Assembly: GCA_028278465.1 (NCBI GenBank)
Contig: JANQEF010000276.1
Location: 1-6,251 of the forward strand
Reading direction: 5' to 3'
From: Dehalococcoidia bacterium
GTDB taxonomy: Bacteria > Chloroflexota > Dehalococcoidia > Lucifugimonadales > Lucifugimonadaceae
DNA length: 6,251 nt
The translations under genes and the position numbers were made by a program. Below are positions 1-6,251 of the stretch, piece after piece; position 1 is the stretch's first letter, and each line of letters begins with the position of its first letter. A model generated the notes under the pieces. That model made no database searches and was not told where the DNA came from. It was given only the letters and a program-made list of their open reading frames with translations.

Positions 1-80
1 TCCTCAGCAATCAGGTTCGCGTTTCGGCCACTTTGCGCGGCCGGCAGGTAGCCGCCCACCGCGGTCGAGTTCGGTCCAAT

Positions 81-109
81 TTGATGCGAGTGCTGCCCCG
101 GCATACACT
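81..109 (+). promoter_or_regulatory. Sigma70-like promoter for the ThDP enzyme gene
   Basis: A -35 element TTGATG (81-86) lies exactly 17 bp from a -10 element TACACT (104-109). Each matches the consensus at 4 of 6 positions, including TTGA in the -35 and the key first, second and last bases of the -10. Transcription would start near 116, giving a leader of about 130 nt before the ATG at 248. This is inferred from sequence alone, but the optimal spacing and the correct position upstream of a gene make it the best promoter candidate in the window. Confidence 0.5.
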
Positions 110-115
110 GTGGCC

Positions 116-247
116 CGGCCGCAGCAACCACAGCCGGAACGCGCCGAGACGTCTACGGGGCAGACAGCAAACGCTCGACGCGATCAGAAAGCTGCAGACC
201 GGCATATCTCCATCTCTCGACCAGTAATCACAGGGGAGTCGACTCTC
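116..247 (+). other. 5' leader of the ThDP enzyme gene
   Basis: This is the inferred untranslated leader between the predicted start of transcription and the ATG. I looked for the THI-box (TPP riboswitch) landmarks expected for a thiamine-related gene and did not find them. I saw only short, weak stems, such as GTCT/AGAC around 151-165. An open frame runs through it upstream of the ATG from a GTG at 110, but that GTG lies upstream of the predicted transcription start and has no ribosome-binding site, so I treat the stretch as non-coding. Confidence 0.35.
232..238 (+). promoter_or_regulatory. Ribosome-binding site deciding the ThDP gene start
   Basis: AGGGGAG lies 9 nt upstream of the ATG at 248. 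It fixes this ATG as the start, rather than the GTG at 110 that would add 46 residues of low-complexity sequence unlike the family's N-terminus. Confidence 0.7.
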
Positions 248-1888
248 ATGAACGGCTACGACGCCATCGCGCAGATGCTCAAACAGGAGGGCTTCGAGTG
301 GCTCGCCTGCTTTCCTTCCAACCCGCTGATCGAGGCCGTTGCGAAGGCCGGGATCAGGCCCATCGTGTTCCGTCAGGAGCGCGGCGGGATCATGGCCGCC
401 GACGGCTACAGCAGGCTGATGGCGTCGAAGGGCAAGTACGGCGTGTTCGCCTGCCAGGGCGGACCGGGCATCGAGAACTCGTTCGGCGGCTTCGCGCAGA
501 CATGGGCGGACAGCGTGCCTGTGCTCTTCATCCCGGACGGCCCGGGCACGGACAAGGCCGATGTGAAGCCTTACTTCAACGGCCCCGCCAACTTCCAGCA
601 CATTACGAAGTGGGCCGTTTCGGTCAACAGCGGCGACCGCATACCTGCGTTGATGCGCCGCGCTATGTCGGCCCTCAAGAACGGCCGGCCAGGACCTGTG
701 ATGCTGGAGATGCACCGCGACGCGATGCAGGACGATGTGAAGAACCTCGACGGGTTCAGCGTCGCCGAGCAGTACCGGACCGCGCCGCCTGCCAGCGAGA
801 TCGAGCGCGCGGCGAAAGCTCTTGTCGAGGCCAATAAGCCTGTGATCTGGGCGGGCCAGGGCGTGCTCTACTCGGGAGCCACCGAAGAGCTCAGAGAGCT
901 GGCTGAGCTGGCGCAGGTCCCGGTGATCACGACGATGCCCGGGAAGTCGGCCATCGACGAGCGGCATCCGCTGTCGCTCGGTGCCGCGAACAGGACCGCT
1001 CCAAAGCCGGTGTGGACCTGGCTCAAGGAGTCGGACGTGCTGTTCGCCGTTGGGGCCAGCCTGACCAAGACCAACTACGGCATCGACCTCCCGTCCGGCA
1101 AGACGATCATCCACAGCAGCAACAACGTGGAAGACATCGCCAAGGAGTACACGACGGAGATCGGGCTGGCCGGTGACTCACGAGAGACACTGCGCCTGAT
1201 GATCGAGGCGGTGAAGGATCTTGTCAGCGACTCACGCAGCGGTGACCCCTCGATCCAGGAAGCGGTCGCGCAGGTACGGGCGGAGTGGCAGGAGGAGTGG
1301 CAGCCGCTTCTGAACTCGAACATGAACCCGATCAACCCGTACCGGCTCGTGAACGAGATCAACAAGGCGGTCGACCACGAGAACACGATCATGACCCATG
1401 ACGCGGGTCACCCGCGTGACCAGATCATGCCGTTCTACACCGCCACCGTCCCGCACAGCTACATCGGCTGGGGCAAGACCACGCACCTCGGCTACGGCAT
1501 CGGCCTCATGATCGGCGCCAAGATGGCGCAGCCTGAGAAGTTCTGCGTGAACTTCATGGGTGACGCCGCTTTCGGCATGGCCGGACTGGACATCGAGACC
1601 TCGGTGCGGTCAGGCAACCCGATCACGACGATCGTTCTCGACAACGGCACGATGGGCGGATACAACCGGTCGCTGCCGACGGCGATGGAGCAGTTCGGCG
1701 CCGGCAACATGACCGGCGACTACGCCAAGATCGCCGAGGGCCTTGGCGCCACCGGGATCACGGTCGACAAACCGGAAGGCATCGGCCCGGCGATCGAGCA
1801 GGCGCGACGCCTGAATTCGGAGGGCAAGAGCGCGCTGATCGACGTTAAGACGCAGCAGGAACTGAAGTTCAGCATCTACGCCGACTAG
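248..1888 (+). CDS. ThDP-dependent enzyme, acetolactate synthase/decarboxylase superfamily
   Basis: This 546-residue protein is full length for the acetolactate synthase, benzoylformate decarboxylase and oxalyl-CoA decarboxylase superfamily, whose members use thiamine diphosphate and Mg2+ to cleave or ligate 2-oxo acids in the cytoplasm. Three domains are visible. The N-terminal Pyr domain (about 1-170) has the catalytic glutamate E44 in FRQERGG and a GGPG turn at 71-74. The central domain spans about 185-325. The C-terminal PP domain carries the ThDP/Mg motif GDA at 438-440 and N466 in LDNG, spaced 27 residues apart as in the family. The QGGPGIEN turn replaces the TSGPG typical of acetolactate synthase, and LDNG replaces the usual NN. 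No regulatory small-subunit gene (ilvH/ilvN) follows, and the gene ends at its own terminator. Both facts argue against a biosynthetic acetolactate synthase. The superfamily is certain; the substrate cannot be read from the sequence, so I give no symbol. Confidence 0.93.
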   Translation: MNGYDAIAQMLKQEGFEWLACFPSNPLIEAVAKAGIRPIVFRQERGGIMAADGYSRLMASKGKYGVFACQGGPGIENSFGGFAQTWADSVPVLFIPDGPGTDKADVKPYFNGPANFQHITKWAVSVNSGDRIPALMRRAMSALKNGRPGPVMLEMHRDAMQDDVKNLDGFSVAEQYRTAPPASEIERAAKALVEANKPVIWAGQGVLYSGATEELRELAELAQVPVITTMPGKSAIDERHPLSLGAANRTAPKPVWTWLKESDVLFAVGASLTKTNYGIDLPSGKTIIHSSNNVEDIAKEYTTEIGLAGDSRETLRLMIEAVKDLVSDSRSGDPSIQEAVAQVRAEWQEEWQPLLNSNMNPINPYRLVNEINKAVDHENTIMTHDAGHPRDQIMPFYTATVPHSYIGWGKTTHLGYGIGLMIGAKMAQPEKFCVNFMGDAAFGMAGLDIETSVRSGNPITTIVLDNGTMGGYNRSLPTAMEQFGAGNMTGDYAKIAEGLGATGITVDKPEGIGPAIEQARRLNSEGKSALIDVKTQQELKFSIYAD

Positions 1889-1903
1889 CCGATCAAGAAC
1901 GCG

Positions 1904-1940
1904 AAGAGAGGCAGCTATGCATAGCTGCCTCTCTTTTTTT
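1904..1940 (+). terminator. Intrinsic terminator with a perfect palindromic stem
   Basis: Positions 1904-1935 form a perfect 32-nt palindrome centred on ATGCAT. The T-run 1934-1940 (seven Ts) begins inside the last two palindrome bases. In RNA the stem can pair up to 14 bp around a 4-nt UGCA loop. It lies 15 nt after the ThDP gene stop and 19 bp before the end of the convergent stress-protein gene. The U-tract is on the plus-strand side. On the minus strand the stem is followed by a C/G-containing stretch, so termination of the opposing gene here would be weaker. Confidence 0.9.
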
Positions 1941-1959
1941 GCTGCTTCTGTAGTTCCGC

Positions 1960-3021
1960 TCAGTCTTCGTCTTTCGGCGGCGGGACGACCATGACCGGCA
2001 GTCCGGAAGACCGAATCACCTTGTCTGCCACGCTGCCTAGCACCCAGCGCTTGATGCCGGATTCTCCGCGCGTGCTCATGACGATGAGCGGTCGAGACAG
2101 CGAGCCAACCTCTTCCAGCAGACGCGAAGCTGGCGAACCGGTCACCACGACGCTCTTCGCATCGATGCCCATCGCTTCTGCCTTGTCTTTGAACTGTCGC
2201 AGGTACAGGTCGGCATCGACGCGCTGCTGCGACACGGCGTAACCGGTATCGAAGTACGACGCATCGACGGCCGTGACACCGTAGTACGGGTACTGCACCA
2301 CCCGGAAGAACACGACCTGGGAGCCGACCGCCTTCGCGATGTCCAACGCCATGTCCACGACGCTTGCGGAACGGTCCGACCCATCCAGCGGAACGACGAT
2401 CGTCTCGGGCTGGCCCTGGCTTCCTCCGAAGGCGCTCAGGCTCTCCGGGTGCACAGCCATCACCGGGATCTGCGCCGTGTGCAGCACACGGTCGGTCACG
2501 CTGCCCAGGATGCCGCGGGCCAGGCCTGACCCGCGATGAGTCGCCATCGCGATCATGTCTGCGCCGGTCTTGTTGGCGTAGCCCACGATCTCTTCGGCAG
2601 GGTCTCCCATGACCGCTTCGAACGACGACTTCACGCCCGCCGCGTTCATGCGGTCTGCCTCGCGCTCCACGTATTGCTTCGCCTGCTCCATCACGCTGTC
2701 GAGTATCTGCGTGCCGAAAGCCGGGGCATGCTCAACGCCACCGCCGTGGCCGGGCGTAGTCGTGGCGCCGCCGATCATGCCGGTTGTTCCGGCGAGCGCG
2801 CCTGTCGTCTCGATACCCGGACGGTCGTGCGGACCCGAACGGCCTGGGATCGGATGGCCGTGCTCCGCGGTGGACCGCGGCAACTCGATCTTGTCCGGAT
2901 CGACGATGGTCAACAGCGCCACCTCAGCGTCCAGTGGACGTGCGAGGCCGGCAACCCATCCGCCGATCTTCTCCGCGTTCTCCGAGCCGTCGAGCGGCAC
3001 CAGGATCTTGTTGATGCTCAT
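1960..3021 (-). CDS. Tandem universal stress protein (two UspA domains)
   Basis: This 353-residue cytoplasmic protein has two UspA-type domains, a family of nucleotide-binding proteins made under starvation, redox or other stress. Domain 1 opens with ILVPLDGS (6-13) and ends near residue 192. Domain 2 opens with IVVPLDGS (208-215) and ends near 348. The ATP-binding signature of the family is G-x2-G-x9-G-S/T. Domain 2 has S316-x2-G319-x9-G329-S330, close to consensus. Domain 1 has A160-x2-R163-x9-G173-S174, so both leading glycines are replaced and its nucleotide binding is uncertain. Domain 1 also carries an insert of about 55 residues (48-104), rich in Gly, Thr, Pro and His, between the first Rossmann strands and the next helix. 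The ATG at 3021 is chosen over a GTG at 3030 because AGAGGTGA sits 5 nt before the ATG and overlaps the GTG. The gene is divergent from the Lon-like protease. The family is certain; the stress signal and partner are unknown. Confidence 0.94.
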   Translation of the reverse strand: MSINKILVPLDGSENAEKIGGWVAGLARPLDAEVALLTIVDPDKIELPRSTAEHGHPIPGRSGPHDRPGIETTGALAGTTGMIGGATTTPGHGGGVEHAPAFGTQILDSVMEQAKQYVEREADRMNAAGVKSSFEAVMGDPAEEIVGYANKTGADMIAMATHRGSGLARGILGSVTDRVLHTAQIPVMAVHPESLSAFGGSQGQPETIVVPLDGSDRSASVVDMALDIAKAVGSQVVFFRVVQYPYYGVTAVDASYFDTGYAVSQQRVDADLYLRQFKDKAEAMGIDAKSVVVTGSPASRLLEEVGSLSRPLIVMSTRGESGIKRWVLGSVADKVIRSSGLPVMVVPPPKDED

Positions 3022-3026
3022 CTTTC

Positions 3027-3034
3027 TCACCTCT
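3027..3034 (-). promoter_or_regulatory. Ribosome-binding site deciding the stress protein start
   Basis: On the minus strand this reads AGAGGTGA, nearly the full complement of the 16S rRNA tail, and ends 5 nt before the ATG at 3021. It overlaps the alternative GTG codon (3028-3030), which rules that start out. Confidence 0.75.
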
Positions 3035-3269
3035 CAGTGGACCTGTTCGAACGGCGATCATCCGCGCCGATGACCCGGCCGTTCTCACACTCACCCTAAG
3101 CCTATTGTGCGCCGGACAGCGGCTGCATGAGGGCCGCGCAGGGCGCTGTGAAGGAGTCATGATATTCGTCCAGCGGGCCGTACACACGGTGATCGTGCTC
3201 CGAAGCGCGTGCGCCGGGTTAGACTGGGTCCGCATCTGACCCCAAAGGCCGTTCCCATCCCGGAGCAGC

Positions 3270-3273
3270 GGAG
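3270..3273 (+). promoter_or_regulatory. Ribosome-binding site supporting the GTG start of the protease
   Basis: GGAG ends 8 nt before the GTG at 3282. This supports initiation at that codon rather than at the in-frame ATG at 3333, which would cut into the conserved N-terminal region of the family. Confidence 0.6.
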
Positions 3274-3281
3274 CGCTAACA

Positions 3282-5711
3282 GTGACCGACATCTCGAGGT
3301 TTCGAGTCCCGCCTGAGAAGACCCGCTGGTCGATGGATCCCGCTGACCTGAAGTTCAGCTGCACCGACCAGATCAAGCCGCCCGAGATGTTCATCGGCCA
3401 GGACCGCGCTGTGCAGGCGATCGAGTTCGGGCTGGGCATCGACGCGCCCGGATACAACATCTTCGTCAGCGGGATGTCTGGCACCGGCAAGAGCACGGTG
3501 ATCCGCAGTCACCTGGAGGCGGCCGTCGAGCGGCGGGCGTCACAGGAAGGCGCGCAGGTTTTTCATGACTGGGTCTACCTGCACAACTTCGAACGGACCG
3601 ACCAGCCGTCCGCGGCACGGCTTCAGCAGGGCATGGCGAACGAGCTGGCGACGACGGTGGACCGGCTGCTGCAGGTGGTGATCAACGATCTGCCAGCCGC
3701 GTTCAACGACGACTCGTACACGGAGCGCGTTCGGCAGTTCAACGAGCGAACTGCCAACCACCGCCGTGAGGTGATCGCCGAGGTGGAGCGCGCCGCCGAT
3801 CAACAGGGCTTCACGGTTCAGGCGGGTCCGGCGGGCATCGCAGTGATCCCTAAGATCGACGGCCAGCCTATGACACAGGACCAGTACCTCGCGCTTTCGG
3901 ACGAACAGCGCCAGCAGCTCGAGACGGTCAGGGGCGAGATCACACGCCAGGTGGAAGACGCGATGGGGGAGATCCGGAAATCTGAGCGCGAGGCGATGGA
4001 GCAGCTTTCCGAGATCCAGCGCAACGCCACCGAATCGGTGATCGGACCGGCGTTCGACGCTGCCATCGAACGCTTCAAGGCGGCGGAGGCCGAGGATGCG
4101 ACGGCGTTCCTCGACGGGCTGAGGAAATACTCACACGACAACGCAGCGCCCATCATCAGCGGCAAGTTCGGTGACGGTGGAGCGCCCGCCATCCCGGCAC
4201 AGCTTTCTGACCCGCGCCTGCCGTTCCGCGTCAACGTCTTCGTCGACAACACCGGCCGGACCAGCCCGCCGATCATCATGGAGGACAACCCGACATACGG
4301 CCACCTGTTCGGGCAGATCGACCGCAGACCGGCGATGGGCGCGTATGTCACGGACCACACGATGCTGCGTGCCGGCAGCCTTGTGCAGGCGAACGGCGGA
4401 TACCTGGTGCTCGACGCCCGGCTTGCGCTGAGCCACGCCGCCGTGTGGCCGGCGTTGAAGCGCGTGCTTAAGGGCGGCGAGGTGAGGCCTGAAGACCCCG
4501 AGGACCTGCTGCCGGGCTTTCTTATGCCGCAGCCGCTGCGCCCCGAGCCAATCCCGATTCACGTCAAGGTGGTGCTGACGGGCGAGCCGGACATCTACCA
4601 GCTGCTGGCGACTCTTGACCCCGACTTCTGGGAGATCGTGAAGGTCCGCGCCGACCTTAACCACCAGGTCGAGGTGAACGACGAGATCCTCACCTCGTAC
4701 TCGCAGTTCGTCTGCGGCGTCTGCAACCAGGAGAACCTGAGGCACTTCTCGTCGGAAGGCGTGCTCGCCATCATCGAACACTCGATGCGGCTCGTCGATC
4801 ACCAGGCCCGGCTCAGCGCACGTTTCGGGCTGCTGCTCGACCTGGTCCGTGAGTCGTCGTACATGGCCGAGCGCGAAGGCACTGAGCACACAGAGGTCCG
4901 CCACGTCCAGCAGGCGCTGGATGCTCGGCGATCACGCTCCGGGCAGATCTCCGACGTGATGCAGCAGCTCATGCTCGAGGGAACGCTGAAGGTGGACCTG
5001 GAGGGCGAGGAGGTCGGTCAGGTCAACGGCCTCGCCGTTTACAGCGCCGGGGACGTGGCGTTCGGGAAGCCGTCACGCATCACGACGCAGGTGTTCATGG
5101 GCAGTGACGGCTTCATCAACATCGAGCGCGAGGTTGAGCTGAGCGGCAAGTCGCACGACAAGGGCGTGCTGATCATGGCCGGTTTTCTCGGCGACCGGTT
5201 CGCCCAGCGCTTTCCAATGGCCGTCAACATCTCCATCGCCTTCGAGCAGTCTTACGGCCCGGTGGACGGCGACAGCGCATCTTCGACTGAGCTCTACTCG
5301 ATCCTCTCGGCGCTTTCGGGCGTGCCGATCAGGCAGGACATCGCCGTCACGGGCTCCGTCAACCAGAAGGGCGAGATCCAGTCGATCGGCGGCGTGAACG
5401 AAAAGGTCGAAGGCTTCTACGACCTGTGCAAGGAGGCCGGCGCGCTAGGCAACGCGGGCGTGCTTATACCGAAGTCGAACGAGAAGAACCTGATGCTGCG
5501 GCCGGACGTTGTGGATGCGATCAGGAACGGCGAGTTCCACATCTATTCGGCGGAGACGGTCGAGGACGGCATCGAGGTGCTCACAGGCGTCGAGGCGGGA
5601 ACGCCGGACACCGAGGGAAACTATCCGCCTGACTCCGTGAACGGGCTCACGGCGGCGCGGCTGCAGCGGTTCGCGGAACTCTCCCGCGACTTTGCAAGCT
5701 CGTCGAAATGA
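3282..5711 (+). CDS. Lon-like ATP-dependent serine protease (AAA_32/LonB type)
   Basis: This 809-residue protein matches the AAA_32-plus-Lon-protease family (LonB, peptidase S16, like E. coli YcbZ) rather than housekeeping LonA, because it lacks the LonA N-terminal substrate domain. In order: a short N-terminus; FIGQDRAVQAIEFGL and a Walker A motif GMSGTGKST at 64-72; a charged helical insert probably forming coiled coil (about 150-285); the conserved NPTY and LFG block; a Walker B-like GGYLVLDA with D378; a sensor-2-like ARF region; then the protease domain from about 570. The catalytic dyad is S665 (in DGDSASS) and K708 (in GGVNEKVEGF), 43 residues apart as in E. coli Lon S679/K722. It probably degrades damaged or regulatory cytoplasmic proteins. 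The start is GTG. The stop overlaps the next gene's ATG. There is no membrane segment, so it is not the membrane-bound archaeal LonB form. Confidence 0.93.
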   Translation: MTDISRFRVPPEKTRWSMDPADLKFSCTDQIKPPEMFIGQDRAVQAIEFGLGIDAPGYNIFVSGMSGTGKSTVIRSHLEAAVERRASQEGAQVFHDWVYLHNFERTDQPSAARLQQGMANELATTVDRLLQVVINDLPAAFNDDSYTERVRQFNERTANHRREVIAEVERAADQQGFTVQAGPAGIAVIPKIDGQPMTQDQYLALSDEQRQQLETVRGEITRQVEDAMGEIRKSEREAMEQLSEIQRNATESVIGPAFDAAIERFKAAEAEDATAFLDGLRKYSHDNAAPIISGKFGDGGAPAIPAQLSDPRLPFRVNVFVDNTGRTSPPIIMEDNPTYGHLFGQIDRRPAMGAYVTDHTMLRAGSLVQANGGYLVLDARLALSHAAVWPALKRVLKGGEVRPEDPEDLLPGFLMPQPLRPEPIPIHVKVVLTGEPDIYQLLATLDPDFWEIVKVRADLNHQVEVNDEILTSYSQFVCGVCNQENLRHFSSEGVLAIIEHSMRLVDHQARLSARFGLLLDLVRESSYMAEREGTEHTEVRHVQQALDARRSRSGQISDVMQQLMLEGTLKVDLEGEEVGQVNGLAVYSAGDVAFGKPSRITTQVFMGSDGFINIEREVELSGKSHDKGVLIMAGFLGDRFAQRFPMAVNISIAFEQSYGPVDGDSASSTELYSILSALSGVPIRQDIAVTGSVNQKGEIQSIGGVNEKVEGFYDLCKEAGALGNAGVLIPKSNEKNLMLRPDVVDAIRNGEFHIYSAETVEDGIEVLTGVEAGTPDTEGNYPPDSVNGLTAARLQRFAELSRDFASSSK

Positions 5712-6217
5712 CGGTCGAGATAGAGGTCGCCCGTCCCGCCGACGCGGAGGCGCTGGCGGCTCTCCACTTCCTCAGTCACACCGTCTCTTTCGCTCCGTTC
5801 GCGTCCGAGGACTGGCTGGCGAACCGTGACCTCACCGATTACGTCGAACAGTGGCGCGAATCCCTGGAGTTGGCCGAGTCAGATGAAAGAGCGTGCGCCT
5901 GGAAAGCGGTTAGCGGCGGCGAGATCGTCGGTACGGTCAAGGTCAGCCCCGAGACCAGTCACGAAGCGCAGCTCGGCAACATGCACGTGCATCCCAACTT
6001 CCACAGGCGCGGCATCGGCTCCGCGCTGATGAGCGCCGCCGTCCGGTTCATGGTAAGCGCAGGTTTCAGCATCGCGATCCTCGGCGTGATCCAGGCGAAC
6101 GCGGCAGCCAGGGCGATCTACGAGAAGCACGGATGGACTGCGCGACTTCGCGCTGAAGAATTTTGGTGCCATGGCCAGCACGGTTCTGAGGCATTGGCAA
6201 ATTCAGCGGACGCGTGA
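5708..6217 (+). CDS. GNAT-family N-acetyltransferase
   Basis: This 169-residue protein is a complete, single-domain GNAT enzyme that transfers acetyl from acetyl-CoA to an amine. The acetyl-CoA pyrophosphate-binding loop is HRRGIGSA at 99-106, after the beta4 strand NMHVHP (91-96); it has H99 where Q or R is usual. Motif B follows as NAAARAIYEKHGW, with Y138 at the usual catalytic tyrosine position. The N-terminus is ordinary for the family (RPADAEALAALH). The ATG overlaps the protease stop as ATGA and has no clear Shine-Dalgarno of its own, so translation is probably coupled to the protease. The acceptor is unknown: it could be a protein N-terminus or lysine, a small molecule, or an antibiotic. 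The motifs alone do not show it to be RimI. No terminator is visible in the 34 bases left after its stop, so the operon may continue. Confidence 0.9.
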   Translation: MTVEIEVARPADAEALAALHFLSHTVSFAPFASEDWLANRDLTDYVEQWRESLELAESDERACAWKAVSGGEIVGTVKVSPETSHEAQLGNMHVHPNFHRRGIGSALMSAAVRFMVSAGFSIAILGVIQANAAARAIYEKHGWTARLRAEEFWCHGQHGSEALANSADA

Positions 6218-6251
6218 TTTCGGCGAGATTGTATTTGCGCTGGTCGAGAAT

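Larger units (their letters stand above)
3022..3281. promoter_or_regulatory. Divergent intergenic region between stress protein and Lon-like protease
   Basis: These 260 bp separate two divergently transcribed genes and must hold the promoters for both, unless one is read from far away. I see no convincing consensus promoter on either strand. A TAGACT at 3220-3225 could be a plus-strand -10 but has no good -35 at 17 bp. Two small symmetric motifs lie on the stress-protein side: GTTCGAAC (3045-3052), and TCATC/GATGA arms (3058-3062 and 3069-3073) around a 6-nt spacer. No coding potential stands out here. Confidence 0.4.

Noticed and set aside
110..247. N-terminal extension of the ThDP enzyme from a GTG at 110
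   Set aside because: The extension has no homology-like features, lies at or before the predicted transcription start, and the ATG at 248 has a strong ribosome-binding site.
116..247. Possible TPP riboswitch in the leader of a thiamine-dependent gene
   Set aside because: The conserved CTGAGA and related THI-box segments are absent.
11..1114. A 367-codon open frame on the minus strand opposite the ThDP gene
   Set aside because: It lies antisense to a clear enzyme gene, has an Arg/His/Leu-rich composition typical of GC-rich shadow frames, and shows no recognisable domain or ribosome-binding site.
3045..3052. GTTCGAAC as a possible LexA/SOS box
   Set aside because: The Gram-positive LexA box is GAAC-N4-GTTC; here the half sites are in the opposite order and without a spacer.
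2536..3099. A 187-codon open frame on the plus strand opposite the stress protein gene
   Set aside because: It is antisense to conserved UspA domain sequence and rich in Arg, His and Leu without any motif.
1862..3361. Twelve-base repeat CTGAAGTTCAGC near the end of the ThDP gene and near the start of the protease gene
   Set aside because: Both copies encode Leu-Lys-Phe-Ser with preferred codons inside conserved coding sequence; chance codon use explains it.
4131..4904. A 257-codon open frame on the minus strand inside the protease gene
   Set aside because: It is fully antisense to conserved AAA_32 sequence and has shadow-frame composition.

Overview
The window is a compact, GC-rich bacterial chromosomal segment. 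It holds four complete genes and no sign of mobile DNA, CRISPR or RNA genes. High GC, strongly GC-ending codons, GTG starts, clear Shine-Dalgarno sites and this set of families would fit a high-GC lineage such as Chloroflexota (SAR202/Dehalococcoidia-like) or Actinomycetota. That placement is an inference from general gene style. No marker gene is present, so it is weak.

Layout: (1) 1-247 is a leader region with a good sigma70-like promoter (TTGATG-N17-TACACT) and a roughly 130-nt 5' UTR. (2) 248-1888 (+) encodes a complete thiamine-diphosphate-dependent enzyme of the acetolactate synthase/decarboxylase superfamily, substrate unknown. (3) 1904-1940 is an intrinsic terminator built on a perfect 32-nt palindrome. 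(4) 1960-3021 (-) encodes a tandem universal stress protein that converges on the ThDP gene. (5) 3022-3281 is a divergent intergenic region. (6) 3282-5711 (+) encodes a Lon-like ATP-dependent protease of the AAA_32/LonB type with an intact Ser-Lys dyad. (7) 5708-6217 (+) encodes a GNAT N-acetyltransferase whose ATG overlaps the protease stop codon (ATGA).

How the genes fit together: the Lon-like protease and the GNAT enzyme form a tightly coupled two-gene unit. It is transcribed divergently from the universal stress protein gene, so the central part looks like a small stress and protein-quality cluster. The ThDP enzyme has its own promoter and terminator and looks like an independent metabolic gene. 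I see no strong evidence of an undescribed multi-gene system. The points most worth a second look are the protease-acetyltransferase coupling, the insert and altered nucleotide motif in the stress protein, and the unassigned ThDP enzyme.
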